From Variovorax paradoxus B4 (GTDB lineage Bacteria > Pseudomonadota > Gammaproteobacteria > Burkholderiales > Burkholderiaceae_C), in contig NC_022247.1 in assembly GCF_000463015.1 (NCBI RefSeq), positions 1-64,000 of the forward strand: a stretch of 64,000 nt of DNA, given 5' to 3'. Every line of letters begins with the position of its first letter. Within the stretch, counting starts at the first letter, position 1. The position numbers were made by a program, and so were the translations under genes. Shown piece by piece: positions 1 to 11,597 of this stretch. Under the pieces are notes generated by a model that was not told where the DNA came from, made no database searches, and saw only the letters and a program-made list of their open reading frames with translations.

Positions 1-41
1 AGGTTTTGACAAGTTAGAATGCCGAGCGCCTTCAGCAGAGA

Positions 42-50
42 ATATCCACA
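42..50 (+). promoter_or_regulatory. DnaA box upstream of dnaA
   Basis: ATATCCACA differs from the consensus DnaA box TTATCCACA only at the first base. It lies about 50 bases before the dnaA start and fits dnaA autoregulation or the edge of an origin that continues outside the window. TTGACA is present at 6-11, but no good -10 element follows at standard spacing. A TAGAAT at 15-20 could be a -10 whose -35 lies off the window. Confidence 0.6.
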
Positions 51-100
51 ATACATATACCAAAAAATGCCCGAGGGTCTCACCATTTTTTCAAGCGCCC

Positions 101-1480
<1,380 letters not shown>

Positions 1481-1569
1481 TCCCGGATGTCATCAGGAAT
1501 GCCCCTCGCAACAGCGGAGAATGGCGTCTCACTGGCGGATTCAAAGAGATAAGAGAAGAGGAAGAAGAC

Positions 1570-2676
1570 ATGATCGTTTTGAAGGCTACCCAAGACAAGG
1601 TCCTCGCCGCGCTGCAATCGGTGGCAGGCATCGTGGAACGGCGCCATACGCTGCCGATCCTGGCCAACGTGCTGATCCGCAAGACCGGCGGCCAGCTGCA
1701 GCTGACCACCAGCGACCTCGAGATCCAGATCCGCACCACGGCCGAGCTCGGCGGCGATGAGGGCAACTTCACCACCACCATCGGCGCGCGCAAGCTGATC
1801 GACATCCTGCGCACCATGCCGGCCGACCAGACCGTGAGCCTCGAATCGAGCGCCAGCAAGCTGGTGCTCAAGGGCGGCAAGAGCCGCTTCACGCTGCAGT
1901 CGCTGCCGGCCGAGGACTTTCCGCTGGTGCAGGAAGCCGCCAACTTCGGCCCCGTGTTCAGCGTGCCGCAAAAGACGCTGAAGGACCTGCTCTCGCAGGT
2001 TTCGTTCGCCATGGCCGTGCACGACATCCGCTACTACCTGAACGGCATCCTGTTCGTGGCCGAAGGCAAGCAGCTGAGCCTGGTGGCCACCGACGGCCAC
2101 CGCCTGGCGTTCTCGTCGGCCACGCTCGACGTCGAAGTGCCGCGCCAGGAAGTCATTCTTCCGCGCAAGACCGTGCTCGAGATGCAGCGCCTGCTGTCGG
2201 ACGCCGAAGGCGCCATCGAGATGCAGTTTGCGAACAACCAGGCCAAGTTCAGCTTCGGCGGCATGGAGTTCGTCACCAAGCTGGTCGAGGGCAAGTTCCC
2301 CGACTACAACCGCGTGATTCCCAAGAACCACAAGAACAGCGTCACGCTGGGCCGCGCGCCGCTGCTGGCCAGCCTGCAGCGCACCGCCATCCTGACCAGC
2401 GAGAAGTTCAAGGGCGTGCGCCTGAACATCGAGCCCGGCACGCTGCGCATCGCATCGAACAACGCCGAACAGGAAGAGGCGCAAGACGAACTCGACATCG
2501 ACTACGGCGGCGACGCCATCGAGATCGGCTTCAACGTCACCTACCTGATCGACGCGCTGTCGAACATGGACCAGGACATGGTCAAGCTGGACCTGGCCGA
2601 CTCCAACAGCTCGGCGTTGCTGACCATCCCCGAGAACGCATCCTTCAAATATGTCGTGATGCCGATGCGAATCTAG
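1570..2676 (+). CDS. dnaN: DNA polymerase III beta sliding clamp
   Basis: Ring-forming processivity clamp of the replicative polymerase, also a docking platform for mismatch repair and translesion polymerases. Its 368 residues match the family length of about 366-370 and the three-repeat clamp fold. It begins with the typical MIVLKATQDKVLAALQSVAG helix and ends in VVMPMRI, the expected C-terminus that closes the hydrophobic peptide-binding cleft. A GA-rich ribosome binding site (gaggaagaa) precedes the ATG. It lies between dnaA and gyrB. No recF follows it, unlike the classical dnaA-dnaN-recF-gyrB order. Confidence 0.98.
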   Translation: MIVLKATQDKVLAALQSVAGIVERRHTLPILANVLIRKTGGQLQLTTSDLEIQIRTTAELGGDEGNFTTTIGARKLIDILRTMPADQTVSLESSASKLVLKGGKSRFTLQSLPAEDFPLVQEAANFGPVFSVPQKTLKDLLSQVSFAMAVHDIRYYLNGILFVAEGKQLSLVATDGHRLAFSSATLDVEVPRQEVILPRKTVLEMQRLLSDAEGAIEMQFANNQAKFSFGGMEFVTKLVEGKFPDYNRVIPKNHKNSVTLGRAPLLASLQRTAILTSEKFKGVRLNIEPGTLRIASNNAEQEEAQDELDIDYGGDAIEIGFNVTYLIDALSNMDQDMVKLDLADSNSSALLTIPENASFKYVVMPMRI

Positions 2677-2708
2677 AAGACAGAAAACACAGCGCCTTGC
2701 GCAGACAG

Positions 2709-2729
2709 CCCGCGGTCCTCCGCGGGTTT
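2709..2729 (+). terminator. Hairpin between dnaN and gyrB
   Basis: CCCGCGG at 2709-2715 and CCGCGGG at 2720-2726 form a perfect 7-bp stem with a 4-base loop, followed by only three T. It could be a weak terminator or processing site that separates dnaN from gyrB expression. The short T-tract makes efficient termination doubtful. Confidence 0.4.
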
Positions 2730-2798
2730 GCGCTTTCAAGAGGCAGGAAAAACAGGCTCCCAGAGCCCGAGAAATCCCGTGAATGCCGTGAGAGATAG

Positions 2799-5435
<2,637 letters not shown>

Positions 5436-5444
5436 TCGAGATGA

Positions 5445-6107
5445 TCAGCGGCAGCCCAGGCGGAACCGCCGGTCCCGGGCCTGCTGCCTTTCGCTGCGCA
5501 GCCAGTCCTGCATGGCCGCGCCCTGCGGCTGCCGCGCCATGGTGTCGAGCCCCTTGACCTGGGCATCGAGCGCATCGCAATCGGCTCGTGTGTCGCCCAC
5601 GGCGTTGCGAGCGACCTGGCGCTCGTAGGACTGCTGCTGCGCCGCAAGTGCAGCGCTGCTCCGATTCGATGCTTCGCGCGCCTCGGCGCTCATTCCATCC
5701 GCCAGATTCTGGTTGCGGTCGAGGCGAACGGTCGTGGCGGTCGAACCTGCGGGGCAGGGCCCGTCCGAATAAGCGGTCTTGCCCGCTGCGCTCGTGCATT
5801 TGCTGACTTCGAGAGCAGCTGGCGCCGCTGAAGGGCTGGCCGGGAGATTTGCCGGAGGCGATGGGATGGGGCGACGTCGCTCCGCGGCCGAGCCTGGCGC
5901 AGGCGGCAGCGCTGATTCCACGCTGCCTGGCCGCTCAGCACGCTGCGCCAACAGCCATTCGGCGCCGCGATAGAGTCCGAACAAGAGCAAAGCCGACAGC
6001 GCGATCCACGTCGCCCAATGGCGCTCCCGCGTCGGGCGCAAGCTGCGCTCCCATTCCGTCATCGCGTTGCGGCTGTCGTGCAGCGGGTCGCGATGGTCGG
6101 GATTCAT
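5445..6107 (-). CDS. Membrane-anchored DUF4124-like protein
   Basis: Protein of 220 residues, read toward the end of gyrB and ending 9 bases from it. Residues about 31-47 form one transmembrane segment ([20 protein letters not shown]). A proline/alanine-rich linker follows, then a short cysteine-containing module, [19 protein letters not shown], matching the DUF4124 pattern common in betaproteobacterial envelope proteins. The C-terminal half is charged and probably helical ([16 protein letters not shown]). Two further cysteines lie near the C-terminus. Membrane topology is clear from the sequence; the molecular function is unknown. An ATG further in (MTEWERSL) is an alternative start. Confidence 0.75.
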   Translation of the reverse strand: MNPDHRDPLHDSRNAMTEWERSLRPTRERHWATWIALSALLLFGLYRGAEWLLAQRAERPGSVESALPPAPGSAAERRRPIPSPPANLPASPSAAPAALEVSKCTSAAGKTAYSDGPCPAGSTATTVRLDRNQNLADGMSAEAREASNRSSAALAAQQQSYERQVARNAVGDTRADCDALDAQVKGLDTMARQPQGAAMQDWLRSERQQARDRRFRLGCR

Positions 6108-6159
6108 GAAGGTCGAGTATCCCCCGCTTCGGCGCCTGGCCGGCCGATCGGCCTGAGGT

Positions 6160-6429
6160 TCAGATCGACCGGTGCACGCGAACGCCGCGCTTGCTGCCGC
6201 CCTGCATCATCCGCGCGACGCGCGCCAACCCGCCGGTTCCGCTCGCCGCGCGGCCGACCAGCGCACCGCCGGCGGCGCCCGCCAGCAGGCGGCGTCCCAG
6301 CGAGCGGCTTCGCCCCGCGGTCAGCAGGAGCAGGAGACCCGTGCCCAGCACGGCGAGATGCTCGCCCGGAAAACCCGGGCGGCGGGCGTCCATCTTCCTG
6401 ATTGCTTCGATCCTGGATTCGATGGTCAT
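6160..6429 (-). CDS. Small hydrophobic protein of unknown function
   Basis: An 89-residue protein with a charged N-terminus (MTIESRIEAIRKMDARRPGF), one clear hydrophobic stretch at about 25-38 (LAVLGTGLLLLLTAG) and a glycine/alanine-rich second stretch. AAGGALVGRAASG looks like a glycine-zipper-type membrane segment. The basic tail ends in HRSI. An aggagc-like site lies upstream of the ATG (read on the minus strand). I do not recognise a family. The upstream region to 6709 contains no other convincing gene. Confidence 0.55.
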   Translation of the reverse strand: MTIESRIEAIRKMDARRPGFPGEHLAVLGTGLLLLLTAGRSRSLGRRLLAGAAGGALVGRAASGTGGLARVARMMQGGSKRGVRVHRSI

Positions 6430-6600
6430 TGGAAAGCTCCTTTTCTGTACGAACTTTCTTCATAACCAGCGATGCGGTGCACCGCTGTAGGCGCCGATGA
6501 CGTGCGCCGCGTCGAATCGGGCCCACAGCGCTGCCTCTCAGGGTTTTCATAGGGAGGTGCTGCAGAAAGGGCGTGAACGCCCGTCACACATTTGTCATCA

Positions 6601-6617
6601 GCTATTAAAACAATAGC
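6601..6617. repeat. GCTATT/AATAGC mini-palindrome
   Basis: GCTATT at 6601-6606 and AATAGC at 6612-6617 form a 6-bp inverted repeat around AAAAC. The same GCTAT...ATAGC design recurs at 7950-7968 and inside the longer palindrome at 44912-44954, always in non-coding DNA. It is very AT-rich against the GC-rich background. It resembles a dispersed short palindromic element rather than a terminator of one gene. Confidence 0.6.
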
Positions 6618-6730
6618 GTTCAACACGTCCGCGAGGATCGTTCCTCGTAAACGCTATATCTAGCCCGACTCTTGCTAAGCAAAATCCTCGACGGATTTCA
6701 CGTCTCCCCATGATCGAGGACATCGAAGCA

Positions 6731-7243
6731 ATGAACCTTATGCGTCTGCGGCAGCCGATGGCTGCATTGGTACTGGGCGGCACAGCAGCATTCTTCGGGG
6801 CGATGACATCGGCCCATGCGTTCTCGAACCCGCCCATCCAGATGGCGCAGGGCGTCGAATACATGTGCGGTGGCACGAACAAGGCCGAGGCCGCCTTCAT
6901 GCAGATGGTGTCGCCGCGCTGGGCGGCCACCATCGAGTTCGGCATCAACGACAGCGCGCAGCGCGGCAATTTCCCGTTGCGCGCCGCGGTCCAGGTGCGC
7001 GAAAAGTACACGGGCCGCCCCGTGATGGAGGCGCAGTCGCAGGGCCCCTACATGCTCGCGCGGCTGGATCCGGGCGCCTACGACGTGAACGTCACGCTCG
7101 GCGGCCTCACGATCACGCAGACGCTGACGGTGATTGCAGGCGTGCCGGCCCGGGCCGTGTTCATGTGGCCGTCGAACTTCGACATGGCCTCGGTGCTGCC
7201 GCCGATGCCGCAAGCGCTCGCGCAGACGTCCGCGGCGCGCTGA
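6731..7243 (+). CDS. Exported protein, first of a tandem paralogous pair
   Basis: A 170-residue secreted protein with signal peptide MNLMRLRQPMAALVLGGTAA ending near AHA. The ATG at 6731 gives a cleaner signal peptide than the one at 6710. The mature part begins FSNPPIQMAQGVEYMCGGTN and has a beta-rich core: VQVREKYTGRPVMEAQSQGPYMLA, then the motif ARLDPGAYDVNVTLGG. That pattern is typical of carboxypeptidase-regulatory-like (transthyretin-like) beta-sandwich modules. It is clearly homologous to the next gene, sharing NPPI, GVEYM, VSPRW/VAPRW, LDPGxY and PARAxFxWP. Role unknown; a periplasmic binding or structural protein is likely. Confidence 0.75.
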   Translation: MNLMRLRQPMAALVLGGTAAFFGAMTSAHAFSNPPIQMAQGVEYMCGGTNKAEAAFMQMVSPRWAATIEFGINDSAQRGNFPLRAAVQVREKYTGRPVMEAQSQGPYMLARLDPGAYDVNVTLGGLTITQTLTVIAGVPARAVFMWPSNFDMASVLPPMPQALAQTSAAR

Positions 7244-7372
7244 GCTTCCCTTTCTTTCCCCGGCCTCGGCCTGGTCTGGTCCTTCCCGTTAAGCCTTGTC
7301 TAAGCCGCGCGCCGCACAGTGGCGCCGTGGCGTCTCTCCGGCCACGCAGACAAGCAAGAAAGGACTCAGACC

Positions 7373-7861
7373 ATGACCACCCGGATTTCATCGCATGCGC
7401 GGCCCCTGGCGGCCGCCATGCTGTGCGGCGCCGTTCTTCTCGCGGCGCTTTCCTCTTCGGCGCATGCGGCGTTCAATCCGCCGATCCTCATGACGCACGG
7501 CATCGAATACATGAGCGGCGGCATCGGCAGCGATGAAGCCAAGCTGATGGAGACGGTGGCGCCGCGCTGGCCCGCCACCTTCGAATTCGCGATCAAGGAT
7601 CACAAGGGCGCCGAGTTCGCATCCGACGTCCGCGTGACCGTGCGCGACAGCCATGGCGCCGTGCTGCTCGACAACGTGGAGTCGGCCGGTCCGTTCATGG
7701 TGGCGCGGCTCGACCCCGGCACCTATGAAGTGGAGGCTCGCTTGCGCGGAAACACGCTCAAACAAACGCTGCAGGTCATGCCGGGAGCGCCCGCGCGGGC
7801 GGCATTCCTGTGGCCGGCGGGCACCGATATGGCGTCCGCCGGCACGCGCACGGTGCAGTAG
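7373..7861 (+). CDS. Exported protein, second of a tandem paralogous pair
   Basis: A 162-residue paralogue of the preceding gene. The ATG at 7373, preceded by aagaaagga, is chosen over the upstream frame extension because it gives a normal signal peptide ending in SSAHA. The mature protein starts AFNPPILMTHGIEYMSGGIG and carries EFAIKDHKGAEFASDVRVTV followed by ARLDPGTYEVEARLRG. The latter is again a carboxypeptidase-regulatory-like beta-sandwich signature. It lies 130 bases downstream of its paralogue on the same strand, so tandem duplication is the simplest origin. The CGG cysteine of the first copy is replaced by SGG here. Function unknown. Confidence 0.75.
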   Translation: MTTRISSHARPLAAAMLCGAVLLAALSSSAHAAFNPPILMTHGIEYMSGGIGSDEAKLMETVAPRWPATFEFAIKDHKGAEFASDVRVTVRDSHGAVLLDNVESAGPFMVARLDPGTYEVEARLRGNTLKQTLQVMPGAPARAAFLWPAGTDMASAGTRTVQ

Positions 7862-7949
7862 GCTGAGAGTCACCGTCTGGAGAAGGGCCGCTGGGGCCTC
7901 CGGCTTTCCAGTCCGTGTCGCTCGCGGCGCCCGCTATCCGGAAGCCCAG

Positions 7950-7968
7950 CGCTATAGAAAAAATAGCG
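7950..7968. repeat. CGCTAT/ATAGCG mini-palindrome
   Basis: CGCTAT at 7950-7955 and ATAGCG at 7963-7968 are perfect 6-bp inverted arms around an A-rich 7-base loop. It lies between the second paralogue and the metallophosphoesterase gene. Same design as the elements at 6601 and 44912. Confidence 0.6.
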
Positions 7969-8053
7969 AACCGGCGATCGCAGGCCGCCTTGAATGCGCG
8001 GCATGCGCCTTGCAGATGCCGTATCCCGGGCAACGCCCGTTCCCATTGCCCCC

Positions 8054-9241
8054 ATGCCGATACGTTCCCTGAGCGTGCTCACCGCGCTCCTGCATGCCTA
8101 CATCGCGCTGCGCCTGCTGCCCGCGCTGGCCATGCTCACTCCGGCCTGGCCGCTGGCCCTGGCCGCACTCGCCATCTCGGCCCTCACGATCCCGCTGCCC
8201 TTTGTCTCGCGCGGCGGGGAGCGCGGCGCCTCGGTGGGCGAATTGCTCCAATGGACGGGCCTCATCAGCATGGGCTGGTTCTCCTCGCTGTTCGTGTCGA
8301 CGCTGCTGCGCGATGCGGGCCTGCTGCTCGCCTGGCTCGCGAGCGTGCTGTCCGGCGCCGCCGTGCCCTGGCATGCCGTGCTGCCATGGAGCGCAATGGC
8401 CGTGCTGGTGCTGGCCACGCTGGTGTCGATGGTGGGTTTTCTCAATGCCCGCCGCACGGCGGACGTGAAGCGCGTGGAGGTTCCGATCCACGACCTGCCC
8501 GCGGCGCTCGAGGGTTTCACGATCGCGCAGCTCAGCGACATCCACGTCGGCCCGACGATCAGGAGCGCCTACATCCAGCGCATCGTCGATGCGGTGAACC
8601 GGCTCGGCGCCGACGCCATCGCGATCACCGGCGACCTGGTGGACGGCAGCGTGGCCGAGCTGCGCGAGCACATTGCGCCGCTGGCCGGCCTGCGCGCGCG
8701 CCACGGGACTTTCGTCGTCACGGGCAATCACGAGTACTACGCCGGTGCGCACGCCTGGATCGACGAACTGCGCAGGCTGGGCCTGAAGGTGCTGCTCAAC
8801 GAGCATGTGGTGCTGCAGACGCGCAACGTGCGCGGCGCGCAGAACGACGAAGAGCTGTTCGAAAGCCAGCTGGTGCTGGCGGGCGTGACCGATTTCACCG
8901 CCGGCCATTTCGATGCCGCGCACGCAAGCGACCCGCACCTGGCGCTGTTCGACGCGCCGCCGCTGGTGCACACGCGGGTGCTGCTTGCGCACCAGCCGCG
9001 CAGCGCAACCTTGGCGGCCCAGGCCGGCTACCAGCTGCAGCTGTCGGGCCACACGCATGGCGGCCAGTTCTTTCCGTGGAACCTGTTCGTGCCGATGCAG
9101 CAGCCCTTCACCGCCGGCCTGCACCGGCTGCACGACATGTGGGTCTACGTGAGCCGCGGCACGGGTTATTGGGGTCCGCCGAAGCGTTTTGGTGCGCCGT
9201 CCGAAATCACGCTGCTGACCCTGGTCGTGGCGCGCGGCTGA
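8054..9241 (+). CDS. Membrane-bound calcineurin-like metallophosphoesterase
   Basis: A 395-residue protein with four predicted N-terminal membrane segments (residues about 1-140) followed by a cytoplasmic or periplasmic metallophosphoesterase domain. All five metal-site motifs are present: QLSDIHVG, GDLVDG, GNHEYY, a mid-domain histidine (LLAHQPRS) and GHTHGGQ. This arrangement is that of the YkuE/YaeI-type phosphodiesterases, some of which act on lipid or UDP-sugar intermediates of the envelope; the substrate here cannot be read from sequence. The ATG at 8054 is preferred because the protein then begins with its first membrane helix. An in-frame ATG at 7994 would add 20 atypical residues. 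Confidence 0.85.
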   Translation: MPIRSLSVLTALLHAYIALRLLPALAMLTPAWPLALAALAISALTIPLPFVSRGGERGASVGELLQWTGLISMGWFSSLFVSTLLRDAGLLLAWLASVLSGAAVPWHAVLPWSAMAVLVLATLVSMVGFLNARRTADVKRVEVPIHDLPAALEGFTIAQLSDIHVGPTIRSAYIQRIVDAVNRLGADAIAITGDLVDGSVAELREHIAPLAGLRARHGTFVVTGNHEYYAGAHAWIDELRRLGLKVLLNEHVVLQTRNVRGAQNDEELFESQLVLAGVTDFTAGHFDAAHASDPHLALFDAPPLVHTRVLLAHQPRSATLAAQAGYQLQLSGHTHGGQFFPWNLFVPMQQPFTAGLHRLHDMWVYVSRGTGYWGPPKRFGAPSEITLLTLVVARG

Positions 9242-9254
9242 CGCGCCCGCCCGG

Positions 9255-9752
9255 TCAGTCGCGCAGCTCGGCCAGCCGCCGGGCGTTCGAGGTGGCGGCG
9301 GCGTGGATCGGCTTCAGCCCTTCGCGTGCAATGCGCACTGCCGCGCCCGAAAGCCGGCTGGCCGTGCCCGCCGCCCGGGCCGTGGCCTGGACGAAGGCAT
9401 CGCTGCGCTCCGCGGCCTGCGCGGGGGTGACGCTGCCGGCCATCGACAGAAAGGCCCCGGCGCTCAGAAGCCATTGCTGCAGCGCGCGGCTCGCCAGCGA
9501 GACATGGCTGCTGTGCCATTGCCTGACCATGGCGGCCCCCGATTCGCCTGCAGCGGCAAGTTTTTCATCGCCCATGAGCTGAAATTCCGCGAGATCGGCC
9601 GCGCTGGGCGCGAGCCCCGCCTTGGCCATGCGCTCGGTGCGCATCTGGATGACAGACCCGGAGGACAGCAGCATCTCCTGGGTCTTGAGGGCCACGTCCA
9701 CCCACAGCATCAGTGGGTTGGACAGGCGGGCGACAGAGGTGAAGGACGGCAT
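9255..9752 (-). CDS. Phasin-type PHA granule-associated protein
   Basis: A 165-residue, alanine-rich, mostly helical protein starting MPSFTSVARLSNPLMLWVDV. The segment KTQEMLLSSGSVIQMRTERM followed by FQLMGDEKLAAAGESGAAMV is typical of the phasin family that coats polyhydroxyalkanoate granules. There is no signal peptide or membrane segment. Longer upstream in-frame starts exist (to 9836), but this ATG gives the canonical phasin N-terminus. It reads away from the pagL gene across a 200-base region that holds a dyad. Assignment is by sequence style; a TIGR01841/phasin_2 profile match would confirm it. Confidence 0.7.
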   Translation of the reverse strand: MPSFTSVARLSNPLMLWVDVALKTQEMLLSSGSVIQMRTERMAKAGLAPSAADLAEFQLMGDEKLAAAGESGAAMVRQWHSSHVSLASRALQQWLLSAGAFLSMAGSVTPAQAAERSDAFVQATARAAGTASRLSGAAVRIAREGLKPIHAAATSNARRLAELRD

Positions 9753-9816
9753 GGGCGCGATGTATGAGGACGGATGAACACCACTATAGGCCCGAGCTGC
9801 AGGAATTGCTGCGCCG

Positions 9817-9844
9817 CAACAAAATCGACTCTGCAATTTTGTTG
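9817..9844. promoter_or_regulatory. 9-bp dyad between phasin and pagL genes
   Basis: CAACAAAAT at 9817-9825 and ATTTTGTTG at 9836-9844 are perfect inverted arms around a 10-base loop. Upstream sequence holds several TTGC/GCAA words (TTGCTGCGCCGCAAC at about 9806-9820), reminiscent of PhaR-type operators that control phasin genes. It may be an operator for the leftward phasin gene; it is not followed by a terminator-like T-run. Confidence 0.4.
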
Positions 9845-9950
9845 AACAAGTCCTACTTTTCGACGTGGCAACAGCCGCGGCCGAGGGCGCGGACCACGGC
9901 AGAAAGTCATTATTTCCTTTCTTTCATTATTTGCAGACAACAACCACATC

Positions 9951-10526
9951 ATGAAAACACACAGGTCCGCGTCCCTCGGGGCCGCCGTGTTCGCAGGCGT
10001 TCTTGGCCTGCTGGGTGCACCGGCTCATGCGTTCGAAGACAGCGCACGCGGCTTTTATCTCGAGGGCGGCCATGCACCGCATGGCGACAAGGGCGGCACC
10101 GATTCGGCCACCGTGGGCGTGACACTGCCGTGGTCGCCGCGCCAGCCGGTGCATGAAGGCGCGCTCACTTCCTACTGGGATCTGTTCGCGAGCCAATGGC
10201 ATGCGCCGGCCCTGGGCAGCGGCTCGCGCAACTACACGCAGATCGGCGCGATCTACACCTGGCGCTACCGCTTCGACGGCGGCAGTTCGCCGTGGTTTGC
10301 CGAAGGCGGCGTCGGTGGCACGGTGATGGACCACATCTACAGGACACCCGACCGCACCTTCAGCACCGCGTTCCAGTTCACCGAAGTGCTGGGCGTCGGA
10401 CGCAGTTTCGGCGAGAACGGCAAGCACGACCTGACACTGCGGCTGCAGCATTTTTCGAATGCGGGCATCAAGAAGCCCAACCCGGGCGAAAACTTCGTCC
10501 GGGTGCGCTACACCGACCACTTCTAG
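9951..10526 (+). CDS. pagL: Lipid A 3-O-deacylase (PagL family)
   Basis: Outer-membrane hydrolase that removes the 3-O acyl chain of lipid A. The 191-residue protein has a signal peptide ending APAHA and an eight-stranded-barrel pattern of alternating aromatic strands (YTWRYRFDG, FAEGGVGGTV), ending in a C-terminal phenylalanine. The signature LRLQHFSNAGIKKPNPGENF supplies the catalytic His167 and Ser169, with Glu180 as the likely third residue. In Pseudomonas PagL the glutamate is 12 residues after the serine; here it is 11, as GEN instead of GIE, so the alignment has a one-residue offset. It stands alone and converges with ybhN. Confidence 0.9.
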   Translation: MKTHRSASLGAAVFAGVLGLLGAPAHAFEDSARGFYLEGGHAPHGDKGGTDSATVGVTLPWSPRQPVHEGALTSYWDLFASQWHAPALGSGSRNYTQIGAIYTWRYRFDGGSSPWFAEGGVGGTVMDHIYRTPDRTFSTAFQFTEVLGVGRSFGENGKHDLTLRLQHFSNAGIKKPNPGENFVRVRYTDHF

Positions 10527-11494
10527 GGCTTCGGCGACGTGGCGTGCCGCCAGCGCCGCGCGCGCAGTTCAGTGACGAAATAGGCCACCGTGGCCACACC
10601 CAGCGGCAACAGGTAGTAGAGCCCCCGGTAGACCAGCAGCGCACCCAGCAGCCGGCCTTGCGCCACCTCGTGCGAAAGCAGGGCAAGGAACACCGCCTCG
10701 AGCACGCCCAGGCCTGCCGGCACGTGAGTGACCACGCCCGCCACTGCGGCCACCAGCAGCACCGCGAGCACGGCGTGATAGGCCACCGCGCCCTGCAGCA
10801 GGACCCAGATCACGCCGCCGATCAGCGCCCAGTTCAGGCACGACATGGCCAGCTGGAGCAAAGCCATCCGAAGGGACGGCACCTTGAACGGATAGTGGCG
10901 CAGCCGGAAGACGTGCCCGCTGGCAAAGGCGCACAGCACGAAATAGGCCGTGGCCAGCAGCAGCAGCACCGCGCCCAGGATGCGCAGGCCACCGTTGCCG
11001 ATCTTCCATTCGGCCGGCAGCACCAGCGGCCAGAAGCAGAAGGCCGCACCCGCCACCACCAGGTAGCCGAGCCAGTTGGTCAGCATGCTGAAGCCGAGCA
11101 CGCGCGTGATGGTGCCGTTGGGAAGGCCCAGGCGCGAATAGAGCCGGTAGCGGAACGCCACGCCGCCCACCAGAGAACCGAGATTGAGGTTGAAGGCGTA
11201 GCTGATGAAGGTCACGCCCATGACGGTGCGGGCGCCAAGCGGGTGGTGCGTGAGATGGCGGCCCAGCAGATCGTAGGTGCTGTAGGTCGCAAAGCTGCCG
11301 GCGGCCAGCGCGCCGGCCAGCCACAGCGTGGCCGCGGGCAGCGCGCGCATGGCATCGAACACCTCCTGCCAGTCGATGGCGCGTGCCTGGTTCACGAGAA
11401 GCCAGGCAACCAGGCCGAAGAAAGCCCAGACCGCGATGCGGCGCAGCCAGGGCCACCAGCGCCGGTGCGCGAGCCTCGCGGTGCGGGTTTTCAC
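10523..11494 (-). CDS. ybhN: YbhN/UPF0104 integral membrane protein
   Basis: A 323-residue polytopic membrane protein of the LPG-synthase transmembrane-region (UPF0104) family, with about eight hydrophobic segments. In E. coli the counterpart YbhN lies beside the cardiolipin synthase ClsB and has been linked to phospholipid transport. The start is a GTG at 11494, preceded at good spacing by a strong ggagg; no ATG is available, and a longer frame to 11665 would overlap clsB deeply. It is the last gene of a leftward ybhP-clsB-ybhN operon, and its stop overlaps the end of pagL by 4 bases (convergent). Family motifs visible include GSLVGGVAFRYRLY and HVPAGLGVLEAVF. Confidence 0.88.
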   Translation of the reverse strand: MKTRTARLAHRRWWPWLRRIAVWAFFGLVAWLLVNQARAIDWQEVFDAMRALPAATLWLAGALAAGSFATYSTYDLLGRHLTHHPLGARTVMGVTFISYAFNLNLGSLVGGVAFRYRLYSRLGLPNGTITRVLGFSMLTNWLGYLVVAGAAFCFWPLVLPAEWKIGNGGLRILGAVLLLLATAYFVLCAFASGHVFRLRHYPFKVPSLRMALLQLAMSCLNWALIGGVIWVLLQGAVAYHAVLAVLLVAAVAGVVTHVPAGLGVLEAVFLALLSHEVAQGRLLGALLVYRGLYYLLPLGVATVAYFVTELRARRWRHATSPKP

Positions 11495-11597
11495 TGGATA
11501 ACCTCCGTGCTTCGCGCTGCGGTGCGAGCTCGCTTGGGGCGGCCCGGCGCTGCGCTCATAAGGCAACCTCCTTCTTGACGCTGCCTTGGACAGGTGC

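Noticed and set aside
6731..7861. Horizontally acquired defence or toxin-antitoxin module
   Set aside because: Both proteins have Sec signal peptides and matching composition to neighbours. No toxin, antitoxin or defence domain is visible.
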